Part shown: positions 11,654 to 23,700 of the stretch, piece after piece | Position numbering within the stretch: the stretch's first letter is position 1 | How the letters are laid out: each line of letters begins with the position of its first letter | The notes under the pieces: generated by a model | The model's database searches: none | What the model saw: the letters and a program-made list of their open reading frames with translations, nothing else | Told to the model about the DNA's origin: nothing | Origin: Onchocerca volvulus | Taxonomy: Eukaryota; Nematoda; Chromadorea; Rhabditida; Onchocercidae | NCBI GenBank assembly: GCA_000499405.2 | Contig: HG738138.1 | Location: 11,463,208 to 11,527,207 of the forward strand | Length of the DNA: 64,000 bases | Direction: 5' to 3' | Made by a program: the position numbers and the translations under genes

Positions 11654-13903
11654 AAAAACTTGTTTCATTTTAGCTGTGTAATTGGTTAGAGTAGTAGGTA
11701 AATTTTATTTGATACGTACGCATCGTTAGATAAAGCGCGTTTTTTTTCTCTTTGTAATAAGTATCGATTGAATTTTACCCGTATTGTATTCTGAAATTCT
11801 CCAATATTGCATTTGTTCTTACTATTGTCTCATATATCACTTGTACTTGGATTAATTCACTCATGAAATGATATTGTACATAATAGGTTATCGGCTTCTT
11901 GTTTAATATATTCTCATATTTCTCCAACACTTAAATCAATGATATGTATATATTTTTTAATTAATATTCATTTTTGTATAATATTCTAGTTCTTTTTGTT
12001 AAGGCACAGTAGCAATAAAATATGTAAATATGTCTTGCAATTCTAAATTCTTAAAATTCTTAAATTTTAGCTAGTGATGAATTCTGACGTTTGTTTAATA
12101 GGAATGATAGCGAAGATTTCCTTTTTTTTCTGAATTAATCGAAATTTCCTGCAATATTTTTGCATGAACTTAAGTTAATATATTGTGTAGTATGATCCCA
12201 AATGCAAGTTGCAAACAAATAATAGTAAAGCAAAAAGACTGGTTACTTTGTTACAACATTACACATTTATATGAATAATTTTTAAAAAAGGTATCGATTT
12301 GTATATATTATAATGTTAAATATTTTGTGAAAATCAAATCAAATAAGAAATTTTGAAGGCTGAAATGAATCAAAAAGTAAGGTGTAACGTGAAAAAAGTA
12401 TGAATATAATATTTCAACTTCGTTTCATGCAACAATCTTCCCTAATTTAAGAATTGATTTAGAAGTCAGTTTTGTTGCTTTACCTATTTTTCTTTTTTTT
12501 TTTTTTTTTTAGATAATAGTAGGTTTGCATGAGAATATATAATCCATTCCAGTTTAAAAATACGTCATCAGATTTCATCCATTAATCATCTGCTCTGATC
12601 AATCAAAGCATTCACTCCTTTGCTCGGGTCGGTAATCTACAAGCAGCTCTTTTCAAACTTCATCAAATCCTTCTAATTCTCAATACCTACAACCTGCAAA
12701 CAACTTTCCTATTATCGAAGGGAAGTTCAAATTATTGATTGTATCCAGCTCAACTTCCAGACTTATCAAGCCTTATCAATCCCCAATACCAGTTACTCTC
12801 AGACAACTTCTTTCCTATCAAAGGAAATCCAAGTTATCAGTGTACCATAGTTGCGACAAATAAAGTTCGTCATACCAAGGACTTCATTACCTAACAAAAT
12901 CATTTATACCAAATCCCAATTTCTAACAAAAAACCTTCCACAAATTACTTTCACGACAATTTCTTTGGTGTCACGAGCAGGGATATACCAAATCCTTAAT
13001 ATAAGCTTTCTCGAGACTAAAAAACAGACTAATCAGGATTGAATGATCTGCAATCTTCGATATAAAGATATTATATTGAAACTTCGGTGGGAAAATCAGC
13101 AATGACATATCATGGTTATACGACTTAATGTGAGGCGTAAAAATCTAATTCGTTTCAAATTAAAATTTCGCACCATTAAAAAAGGGGAGGGAGGTAAAGG
13201 TTATTAGGAAAAATTTTGTCGACTTTTCACCCATTAATTCAATTAACTTTAAAAAGTTGTCTCTGTTCGTGTGTGATCATGAAAAGTCCTTTTACATTAC
13301 GACCATCATTAAGATTTAATGGATGGTAAATGTCTTGTTCCTGATTTGGGATACAATGGAAATGACATCTTCAAATATCATTACAACTAACCACAACAAC
13401 TGATCTGGTGGTTTTAGATATCTAAGAATAGTTCTAGTTATTGTATTTTCATTAAAAAAAAGTAATCATGGAACATAGATACATCGGAAATCGTATTGAA
13501 TATTTTTTTGTACATTTCAAAATTGACTAAGAAAATTGAACATAATCGAACAGAGGAAAGAACTCTCATACTGTTCAAAAATATAGCTCAGGGGACAAAT
13601 TCATTTAGTTACATAGGTTTCCAATAATTCATTCCCAATTAATGATTTACAGAAAATTCGTTAAGATCAATTAATGACAGTGAGAATGTTACGAAAAAAA
13701 GAAAACCAATTAATAAACAGCTGTTTATTTAAGATCAGAAAATAATGATATAATCTATATTGTAATTTTCAGAACTTCATTATTTTCGCTATCACAAAAT
13801 TCATTTACCACTCACTGGCATTCTAAAATAGGTATTTTGAGAATGGGAAGTGAAAAAAGAGGATATCTCTTTTTTAAAAAAGCCAACCGATAGACAAATT
13901 AAT
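11654..13903. other. Intergenic region between convergent kinase and BORCS7 genes
   Basis: Contains the kinase 3' region, with AATAAA-type signals (for example near 12016), and no exon I can support. The frames present are short and biased. From about 12560 to 13040 the base composition becomes less AT-rich and includes the degenerate tandem duplication listed separately. Confidence 0.5.
12681..12846. repeat. Degenerate ~103-bp tandem duplication
   Basis: The block caatacc...caaacaactttcctat...gaag-ggaagttcaaattatt (from 12681) recurs as caatacc...cagacaacttctttcctat...aaggaaatccaagttatc (from 12784), both followed by a gta-cc motif. The copies have diverged by substitutions and indels. The surrounding 12560-12900 bp share a C/T/A-rich, G-poor composition unlike its neighbours, which suggests one sequence that spread by local duplication. 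No coding role is evident. Confidence 0.5.
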
Positions 13904-14979
13904 TTAAATAGTTGATGTTTTAATTTTTTTTTTCTTTTGCAGCAAACTGAAAAGAAAAAGAAAAAACAGTGCTATAAATTCACTGTTGTGTAGGGAAAAA
14001 TTCAAAAGCCTAGAATGCCTGTTAATCGAAAATATCCTCGTAACAAACGATGTCAAAATTAAGAAAAAACTTACTGTATATCTATCGCATCCAATAAAGC
14101 ATCCAACTTCCGCATATTCTGAAAATTACGTTCGAAGAGATCATTTATTCCTAAGATTACACTTGAGGATTTCCAAACTTCTCACAACTGTCAGCTTAAT
14201 TGATTTATATGGAATTCTCTTTTTACAGTGCTTTATTTGTTGAATGATCTACTTACTGCTAAGAGTACGTAAGAAAAAAGAAAATGAACCTTTCCATTAG
14301 TCTTAGAATATATGAAATACGAATCAAATATTAAATATGAACCTTAACCGTTGGAAAAATACATCAAGGATTACTTACCTTGGATGACTGCTCAATTGTT
14401 GAATCTAAAGAGGCGAAGTTTTTGATAGCCGTCCCAAGAAGCTGCAAGAAAAGTTGTAAGCTTTTCCAGAAAATTATTTGAAGACTTGAAATTATCCATC
14501 ATAACTATGGTTCCAATCAACTTGTCCAACTCAATCTACGAATTTACCTTGTCCAGTCAATTATCTACAGTTTTCTACAGATTTCTATTAAAAGAATTAA
14601 TGAGTAAGAATATACAGGATAGTATAAAACTAAGCATTATAAAAAGCATAATTGATTTGAATTTTTTAAACTTCAAACTAATCAATCTGTCACTATACAC
14701 GCAATTCCATTAAAATACTAGTTCCATTCCTTTTTATTCCATTTTATTTGAGGATTTAATAAATATTCTCAGTTCTAAGTATGTTTGCGTTAAATGAATT
14801 TTGATTGCTTTTTGGACAGAGAAGATTTGCATGAATTCTTCATCAGTTTGACAAAATACCTCATTTGAACGAGATGCAGTTTGTATGTGAGAAACAATCA
14901 GACCACAATCCTGAATGCAATCCTGTATCTTGCCAGGTAAACGAGTACGACCTTCCAGTGGTATATTACTGCTACTCAT
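13904..14979 (-). CDS. BORCS7: BORC complex subunit 7 (BORCS7/diaskedin-like)
   Basis: Four small exons join in phase: 14860-14979 (ATG start), 14379-14441, 14075-14118 and 13904-13946, giving 89 residues. Donors are GTATTT, GTAAGT and GTAAGT; acceptors end TTGCAG, TTTTCAG and CTTTTCAG. The core KIQDCIQDCGLIVSHIQ followed by SRSNELLGTAIKNFASLDS and NMRKLDALLDAI parallels the conserved part of animal BORCS7, which has a SRSSELLG motif at the same junction and a similar helix afterwards. BORC recruits the small GTPase ARL8 to lysosomes and couples them to kinesin for outward movement; this subunit is cytosolic and helical. The vertebrate protein is about 105 residues, so the worm form is slightly shorter, ending in a lysine-rich tail. 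No membrane segment or signal peptide is present. The gene is convergent with the kinase and has the same orientation as adducin, 2.7 kb away, which is long for an operon. Confidence 0.82.
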
Positions 14980-17701
14980 TATATTTCCATGTTGAGTTCA
15001 CTTTAATAATTGAGCACTTCTTAAATCATGCAATACATTATGTCATTCATTTTAGCGGAATTCAATTTACTCCTTAAATTGAGAAATCATGCAGTGCAAA
15101 ACTGCTGAACCTAAGAACATTACTGCGGATGTTTCACTACAAATTCAGTCAAATAATTCTTAAAAATTAGAACAAGATCTCTGCACCCGGAAAGTTACAT
15201 CTAGTTCTGTAATATAATCAGCTGTCGCAATTCTGACATCTTAAATGGAAATTCCAAGGTGCACCTCAGTTTTGCATTCCCTGAATAACCGATTGTATTG
15301 TACATGCAAGCAAATACTTTCGATGCAACGAATTTCAATTCTTTCTGAGCACGTAATTTATATAAACTGATCATCCTTAATAAGCCAGAACAGTTAAACA
15401 ATTTTGTGACAGAAATTAAGAAAAAAAAAATCAATGTTACTAATGAATGCAGCTTCCCACTACCTATTAACCTTATCGAAATCCCGCACATTTTTTTCCT
15501 TTAATTTTCTTTTTTTAGAAATCTTATACAGGAAAAAAAATAGCATGCGTAATTTATGTTTCAAATTCGTTGAAGAAAAGTGGATTTCCACTTTCCAAAC
15601 ATTTCCTTGCAATCTTTCACTTCCCCATTTTGAAAATTCATATGAAAGGAACAATCAAAGAAGAAAACAGACAGAAAACTAACGCAATAAAATTCTTACC
15701 TATCACTTAACCAACGTAACAAACTAAACAATTTCTTCTTAAAAATACCACAATAAGTTCTGTGAAACTCAGCTAAAAAAGGTGAGCCATTACTCCCACA
15801 TCTCAAAGATGTTTTAGCACATTTTTGCACTTTCGAATTTTTTGTGTATGGAAATAAATTCTAGCTATGTCAAACAACAAAAATCACCGGCAGTTCTAAT
15901 CGAAACAGTATCACAAAGCCAACTTTTCAACATTTTACGATAATGTTCAAGAATTGAAAACCAGGATTTAAATAAGAAAAAAAGCCAGACAAAACAAATC
16001 ATATCTAAAAATATGACTGTAATTTCCATATGTCAAATTGAAATTTCAAGAATTAGTAAATAAAACTTCAAGACCCGTAGTATAGTGGGGATTTCTGACG
16101 AATAAGAATTAGGATAGAAAGGATTCTACAGGAAAATCGAAACTACTCCAAACGCGAATAAAATAGTAAGCAAACATTCAAAAATATTCAGAAAATTGGA
16201 AAAATTGGAAAATATTTACGAATGAAACAAAAATGATAGCGATGAGAATGAAACTGACGCAAGAATTTCTATATTAAGCATTTAATGACATGATAGGATG
16301 ACAAAACAAACAGCGAGATGCTAAAACGACAAAAGAAACAACGAAGTAAACAGCTATTCCACAAATGTTTCTTGTTTGGAAATTTGCACAAAATTGAAAT
16401 TTCAATTTCACCGAGACAGGATAAAAAATAGAAAAGCACAAATCCATCAGCCTGAAATGAAATCGATGTATACTGGAATGACCACAAATGGAACAATATA
16501 CGGTATTATTTCGGGTCTATTTTTTTTGAAAATTCGTTTTATAAAATATATCATGACGATTAGATGAGGTCTTTCTCAAGCATGTGGATATGAATTCAAA
16601 TAAAAAAGATGGACCAGATAAATCCAACTGAATCATTGAAAAGCTAATAAATAGCTGAAACAAATGTCAATTACAAGAACTTGACCGCATTCATACAGTA
16701 TTTTCTGGCTATAACAGTAAGGTATATTTCAGATGTCCAGGAAAATGGTCCCGAAATGACATTGAAATTCTCAAGGAATACAAAAATACTAGCAGAAATC
16801 AACCGAACGAACTGCACATCACAAAGATGTTTATATTAAAAGAAAAAAAAAAAAAGAAAAAATTGCAAAAGGGAGTAAAATCCTGGACACGCATACAAAA
16901 AGCATTCCCAAGAAATCATAATAAGCGATAGGAGAGATGGAAATACAAAGAACAATGAACAGACAATCAGTTAAAATAGGGGCAACTCTCATAACGTTTC
17001 CATATCAGAGAATTTGAAATTCAATTGAGGCTAAATTTGATTATTCAAAAATGAAATCGACATCTTATACTGATTGTTTATCCACAAATATGTAACAGTG
17101 CGTTTCAATCTTCCAAACATCATAAACAAGAGCACGTATTCCATAATCAAACCAGAAAAAACGATCGCTTACTTTCAGGAACAGTCATACAGTTGTTGAC
17201 CAATGACCACTACGGTACATGCCTAAAATACGCAAAGATCATAACAGTTAACAGTTCAATTTAAATTACAAATATTACATAATGAGATCATATATTTCAA
17301 AGACGTTAAATAATAGAACTGAAATATGTTTAAGTATTCGAAATACTCTAGGGTGGTCATTTAAAGTTCCAATTTTAGACCATAAGTTCATTTCGGTCAA
17401 TGTGATTTCTGCGGTAGGTAAGGAGACGTTCAAAATGAAACTCAAAATTTTGTGCATAAATTTTTTGGAAACATATACCGTTCTGCGGAATATTAATGAG
17501 AAAAAGATAGTAAAAAAGAACACATGACAATGCATTAAAAAGTTTCCAATAAATGAATGTGTATATATGCAAAGGAGAAGACTGAAACCAACACCACATC
17601 TTCCCTAAATTTAAGAAAAAAAAAAAAGCTGATAAAGCAGTGAGCATTAACAATACCAGTGTAAAAGACGAAATGCGAATCCAAGAGCATTTTTTAAAAA
17701 T
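14980..17701. other. Region between BORCS7 start and adducin end
   Basis: No exon chain is supported. It should hold the BORCS7 promoter and the adducin 3' untranslated region. A frame on the minus strand (15201-15491) reads a mixed-composition peptide but lacks a convincing start and splice sites. Several A-runs with a single embedded G (for example near 16844) are present. Confidence 0.5.
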
Positions 17702-20700
17702 TCACTTCTTTTTCCTCCCGAACGAGAATAAACCCCTTTTCTTCTTTTTACTCTCTTTCGACTGATTCAGCTGCAAAACTTGACTTGTATCATAACAGTT
17801 ATCGTTTACTTAACATATAATATCTTTAAAATTAATTTATTCAACACATATTGTACGCGTGAGATCTGACTTAGCTAAGTATATAATTATCCTGATGCAA
17901 CTGGAAACTCCTATAAAAAATCTTGCTACATTCGTTCTCATGTGTAAGATAGTGGCCGTGCTCATGACATGACGTGCTTTACTTAGTTCCAAAATACAAC
18001 GCCTCACCTCATCATCAGACAGTGCCATTTCTGAATTTCGTACTGCGGTATCATTTCCTGAAAGTCCAACACATTTGCTATCAGCAGCTTTAAGCTGCAG
18101 TAATATGCAGATTGTATATGCATGCTTATATATTTTCGAAATCAAGGATTATTCAGGATTATTTAGGGTCACAAATGAATGTGATGTAAAATTCAGGAAG
18201 AACATGCAAATATGTGCATATAGTCGAAAGAGTGTACAAAATAACCAGGAGATATGAAAAATTAATACCTGATTTACATACATGTAACATATCTGATTGT
18301 ATTGAGCGCAAAGAATTATATGTTTTAGATCATCCAGAAAAGAGAAAAAAGGAACTCGAAAAAAAAAAAAAAAAACATACTTGTGGAAAACAAAGTTTTA
18401 CGCAATGTAGCAAAACGATCCGATTTACTACGTGCGAACTTTGCTCCTGATGGTAATGTCTTTGGTCTCTCCAGTTGAACCATTTCACCATCAGGCGAAT
18501 AACCGTGCGATGAACGACCCAAAATAAAGACACAAACAACCATGCGATCACAAAACAAATAATATCTACTACCAGAATAAGATGTAAGACCAATTCTACA
18601 ATCAGATCTTCAACCCTGTCATATTTTCATACATCAAAAAGTTTAGTTTGAATAACTTCCTCCATTAAGCTCTTTTTCAATTTACTAAATCCCGATGTAC
18701 ACCACGACTCTTTGAAATTCCTGATTCCTTCTATTCTTTTGTTCCAAAATTTAACAAATGAAAATTTTAATACCGCTAACATACTCAAATATTCACTTTT
18801 TCACTTGCCAGGAGGAAAAATCATGCATAATGCAAAATTCATGCAACAATAGACAATTGAATTATATATATATATACATATATATATTCCATTGTATTCA
18901 CAAAAATCATTTAGAAAGATGACTTCCGCAAAACGGCACGTCTTGTACATTAACCATAGCATTATACCAACTTATTTTTGAAAATGAAATTTAAAATCAT
19001 TTCTTCATTTCTATGTTAAATCCAAGGAAATTTTTATCCAAAATGATGCAAATTGAAAGAACACGATAATTATCCTATAATTCTTATTAATATCGCTAAT
19101 AATAGCACTGCCCACATCCTTTAAAACCACAAAAAAAATGCTGGAAATAAGCAAGAAACAAGCACTGACGATAAGGTAGCGTTGACGATACAAAGGGCGA
19201 ACTGCATACAAAACGACTCTGTGGTGAATCAGACTCATCGAAAGTGGTTTCCAATGTAAGACGACCAACTGCAATCTTATTAAAAATCACCAAATAAAAT
19301 TGTATTTTCTATATTAGTAAGGAAGCAAATATTTTCAATGAAAACAGCAGAGATATATAACCCCCATCTTCCCCTTCCTAAGGATGCTAAAATTTCAAAG
19401 ATTTATAATTTCCTAAAATGAATAACGTTATGTCAAGTTACACATAATCCGGACAGTGTCGTGTAGGAACTGAATGAATTATTTAGCAATTGCAATCAAT
19501 TTGAAGCTGTTATAGGATTTTCTGTCGCTCCTAGTATTATTTAATAATGCTTTCCACTATTATCAATACCAAAACATGTCGTTACTAAAATAAAATTTGT
19601 GTAAAAAAACCATCTTCACTGCACTATTCTCAGGGAAAAGCAAACAATTATGCAATCATGCGTTCAAAGCACAATGAATGAAACATGCATGATCCAATTT
19701 TCTCATAACGACTAACCTCTACCAGCAGAAAGTTGCGTAAGAGGTGAAGAATGAGTGCCAACAGATGTAGCAACTCCCTCCTCATCAATCGAAGCGGAAG
19801 CCACACCACTAAATGTAGGACGTGTATGGTGTTCTCGAGCTGCTTGCATCAAAGATATTGTTTCTGGAATAATATAATATTAAAATAGAAATCACTGAAC
19901 TTTATACCAAATTGGTAGTAATGAGGAATAAGAGACTGAAATCGTCAAAACTGTAGATAATATCATACAAGTTAATGTCTGACCAAGGTCAAATCATATA
20001 TCTAACGTTATAATTCTTAGATAACAAGACTTCTGAATAGATTACGCACCAAGTTACAGATTAAATATACACCAGGGACAACAGTAAAACAAAGTCTACC
20101 GACGGAAGGACTATCGTTTTCATATAATGGTAGACTAGATGTCGTACGTTCAGTACTATCAGCAGCAGAACTTGGTCTTGGAGTTTTTGCTTCTACTTCC
20201 TTCATATACTTCTGGATATCTTCGTCTGTTTCACTAGCAAACGGATTCGGTGCATATAACTGTCGGTAAACCTGCAAAAACAATACATGAACATTCCAAA
20301 TTCCATGAAAGTCAAAGTAAATTTCTAGATCATTTATTGTTATGAATCTCTGAAAAAAAGCACAAATGCATGTGGATAATTAAGGTTCACATCAACCATC
20401 GCACAGCGATGATCAATCTATTAATATATTAGACAGTCCGATCCTTTCCGATCTCGATTTACTTCCAATTTCCGAAGTTTCACAACTTCTTTACTATCTA
20501 CCTTCAACTAGAATGAATTCTCCAGGAATTTCAAAAATACCTGTGCGTTGTGTTGGTGTTGACGATCGATTATACCTTTACTGGCTGTACCGATCATAAC
20601 TACACGATCCGCCTGACCCATATCATTGGTTTCTGCATCCTGCATGACAAGATCATCTACATGACGAAAATTATCCTCAAAGACTCAAAACATTAAAAAA

Positions 20701-23700
20701 AATAAGATATGACTATTTAATAAAAAGAGTTCAGAAAATTAAACAGTTTCACAAAATGAAACTAAATTTTGAAAAAAAATTCAAAATAGGCATAAAAAAT
20801 ATACCGCCCGTATCTGTGCAATTTCTTCATACGTAACACCGTCCAAAATTTGCGACTGTGGGCCTGCTGAAGTTGTTCCCAATCGACGATTTTCTTTGAT
20901 TGCTTTCTGCTTTTCCTTGAATTCCTTGGGGTTTGCAGAAAAAGGACTGAACTGGTGTGGTGAAGAGATTTTCACCGGCGTTCCACTCTGAGATGGTGAA
21001 CTGATATCTTGCACCCACTGAAACAAAGTTGATGCGAATTTTTTTTTTTCAATTAATCCCAATATAAAAAAATATTTCAACTAACGAAAGGAAGAGATGA
21101 TAAGAAGGATATTGTACCAAGTAACGATTTTCCGACAAATAATCTAGTCGAAATATCGCATCACTCGAGTTTAAAAAAACAGTTCAATCAAAAATATTTC
21201 TATCCAAATATTCAATAAATCCGGAAACAAACATGGGCAACAAAAAATAATAAATGAAAAGAAAGATTCAAATCCATAAACAGAAATATACAATGATACC
21301 TTTGTAATCCGTTTTGGATTGTTGGTTCCTGTTTCCAAAATTTCGATTTTCTGATATGCATTAGGTGAATTCAACCACCGAGATCGTTCTTGTTCCTTAC
21401 GCAACAGCGCCATCTTATGCGCAGTTACTGACTCATAATCAGATTCATCCACCTCAAATACAGGACACATTCAGACCAAACATTAAAGTTTCACAATCAT
21501 CAGCAGTTACGGAACTCTAGCTATAAAAAGAGGCATAAAACAACTGTCTCTATCATCTAATATCTTCCATCTTCCAAAAAAGATTAAGATACATCGGATT
21601 CAGACTATATTTCAAAGACACCATTAAAAAAATATGAAGTATGAATTTCTTTTAATTCCACAATTCAAAATTAACATATCAAAATGAAGTTCACTAATCA
21701 TGATGGCTGTCATAACACGAATGAATAAATAATACTGAGATAAATTTTACATGAGAACCATAGTAAACTAAAATATTAGTTCGAAGAAAGAATTTTGCTT
21801 ACGGTGCCGATCGATGAGGCGCTAGGTGGAACAGCAACATCGTTTTGATTGCTTGCGGATGAAGGAAGTGTCCTCGAACGAAAAAGGGGTTGCCGATAGA
21901 TATGACCCGTTCGGTAACCCTAAAAAAAATAAAATACAGAATAAACAAAAAGAACTACTCATAAATCTACGTTAAATTGAAAGAATGTAAAAGCTCATAA
22001 ATTCGGATGATAACGCTCATATGAAAATTGGCTTTTCCATTACTATAATTTCAAATTTGTTCGCCATATATAGGGCAACATATTTACCGCATTATCAAGT
22101 ACACGCATCCATGCTTCCCACTCCAATTCACCAATCCTCCAGTTAATTTGTTTCCCTTCCGCATCTTTTGCACCATTGCGATCTACACCACCACCTAAAT
22201 ATAAATCATATATAAACTCCCTAAAACTAAATTTTAAGAATTGAGAAGAAAATCCACTGAAAAAATAATTTACCGCCTTTTCGTGCTGTCTCGTACACTT
22301 TTTCAACGGCCTTTTCATCAGGTATTACAAGATTCTCGATACCAGCTCTTGCAGCTCTAATCTGAAATGAATTTTTGATAAATCACTACATTTGTATCAC
22401 CAAAATAATAAACAACAGTCGGTAGAATTAAATTATAAGGTATGAGCAAACCACACAGGACTTACAATAATATAAATTTTACAATATCAAGTTAATTAGC
22501 TGAATAAACTGAACGGCAAAAAATGAAAGAGATTCAACTAAACATAGAAATGCTTAACTAGATACTAGAAATAAGATGTCATACAATGTCACTAACAGCG
22601 AGAAAAAAAAAAGTCGAATTCAATTTGCATAAACTCAAGCTAAATTTGGGAATCTCAGGAAGATAGAAAACATAAAATAACAATCATACTAACAAACAAA
22701 TAATAATGACTTTAAGATACATCATAAATTCAACACCAGCCCTCTATAAATAAGACTATTTATCACTTCAAACCATTTGATAAGAAATTGTTTGAACCTG
22801 ATGATCGCAAGCTGCAACCAAGTTCCTTATCACATATACTGCTTCTTCCACCGTTTCGCTGCACACCAAATATCCATTTGTACGCAATATAAAAACCTGA
22901 AGTGCACCACTACAAAATCTACACAACATGAATTTATGAAATCTCGACATCGAACAATTTATAATCCAAGGTATAACAAATGGATTTTGTTCTCAAATAA
23001 TTCTGAAATTTTCATATTTCCAGCTATACGCACAATAATTTACATTTTTACATTTCATTCTTACTTACAGTGTAAACCAAACAAGGAATTCAAAAGTAAC
23101 AGTGACTCATTATGAGCACTGGAAAGTATGAGAAGTTGCACTCAACCTCAAATACAGCATACGAAACGTAATATCAGCACAAGCACAGTCAAGTTGACGC
23201 AATAACTTAACATGCAACTATTATTGGCAAAGAGTAGCAACAACAGCAAACAACAAATAATATCAAAAAAAAAAAAAATCAAAAATGTTAAAATATTAAA
23301 AAATCACTCAATTCAAACAAGAAAGGAATTACAAAATCGTACAATACTAAAATTGCTAATAACATAAGCAAGATTTTTAAATTTCATCCAAAGCTTAATA
23401 ATTTCGCTTAAAATACGATTGAAGGCAAAACACAACAGTCACGGCAAAATAGCAAAATACGACGAGCATAACAAAGAATCTTAGAATGCAAACAAGGCAT
23501 GCATTCTGATGAAGGCTAAACTTAATATTTATTAAATAAGAATAGTTCGCTGATAAACCTTCCCATGTGGTTTGCAAACACATTTCCACCATATTAGAAA
23601 GTTGCTATTACTATCACGAATTTTGAAAAGAAAAAAAATTAAGCATGTATGCTTCAGAAGTTATTTCTTCCTATCCAGTAACTTCAAAATAAGATTTTCT

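Noticed and set aside
17837..18145. 102-codon minus-strand frame
   Set aside because: Only its 50-base core (18008-18057) is an adducin exon; the rest reads into introns on both sides.
18325..18593. Minus-strand frame with a hydrophobic stretch that looks like a membrane helix
   Set aside because: It is the wrong frame over intron and adducin exon 18381-18446; the helix comes from intronic T-rich sequence.
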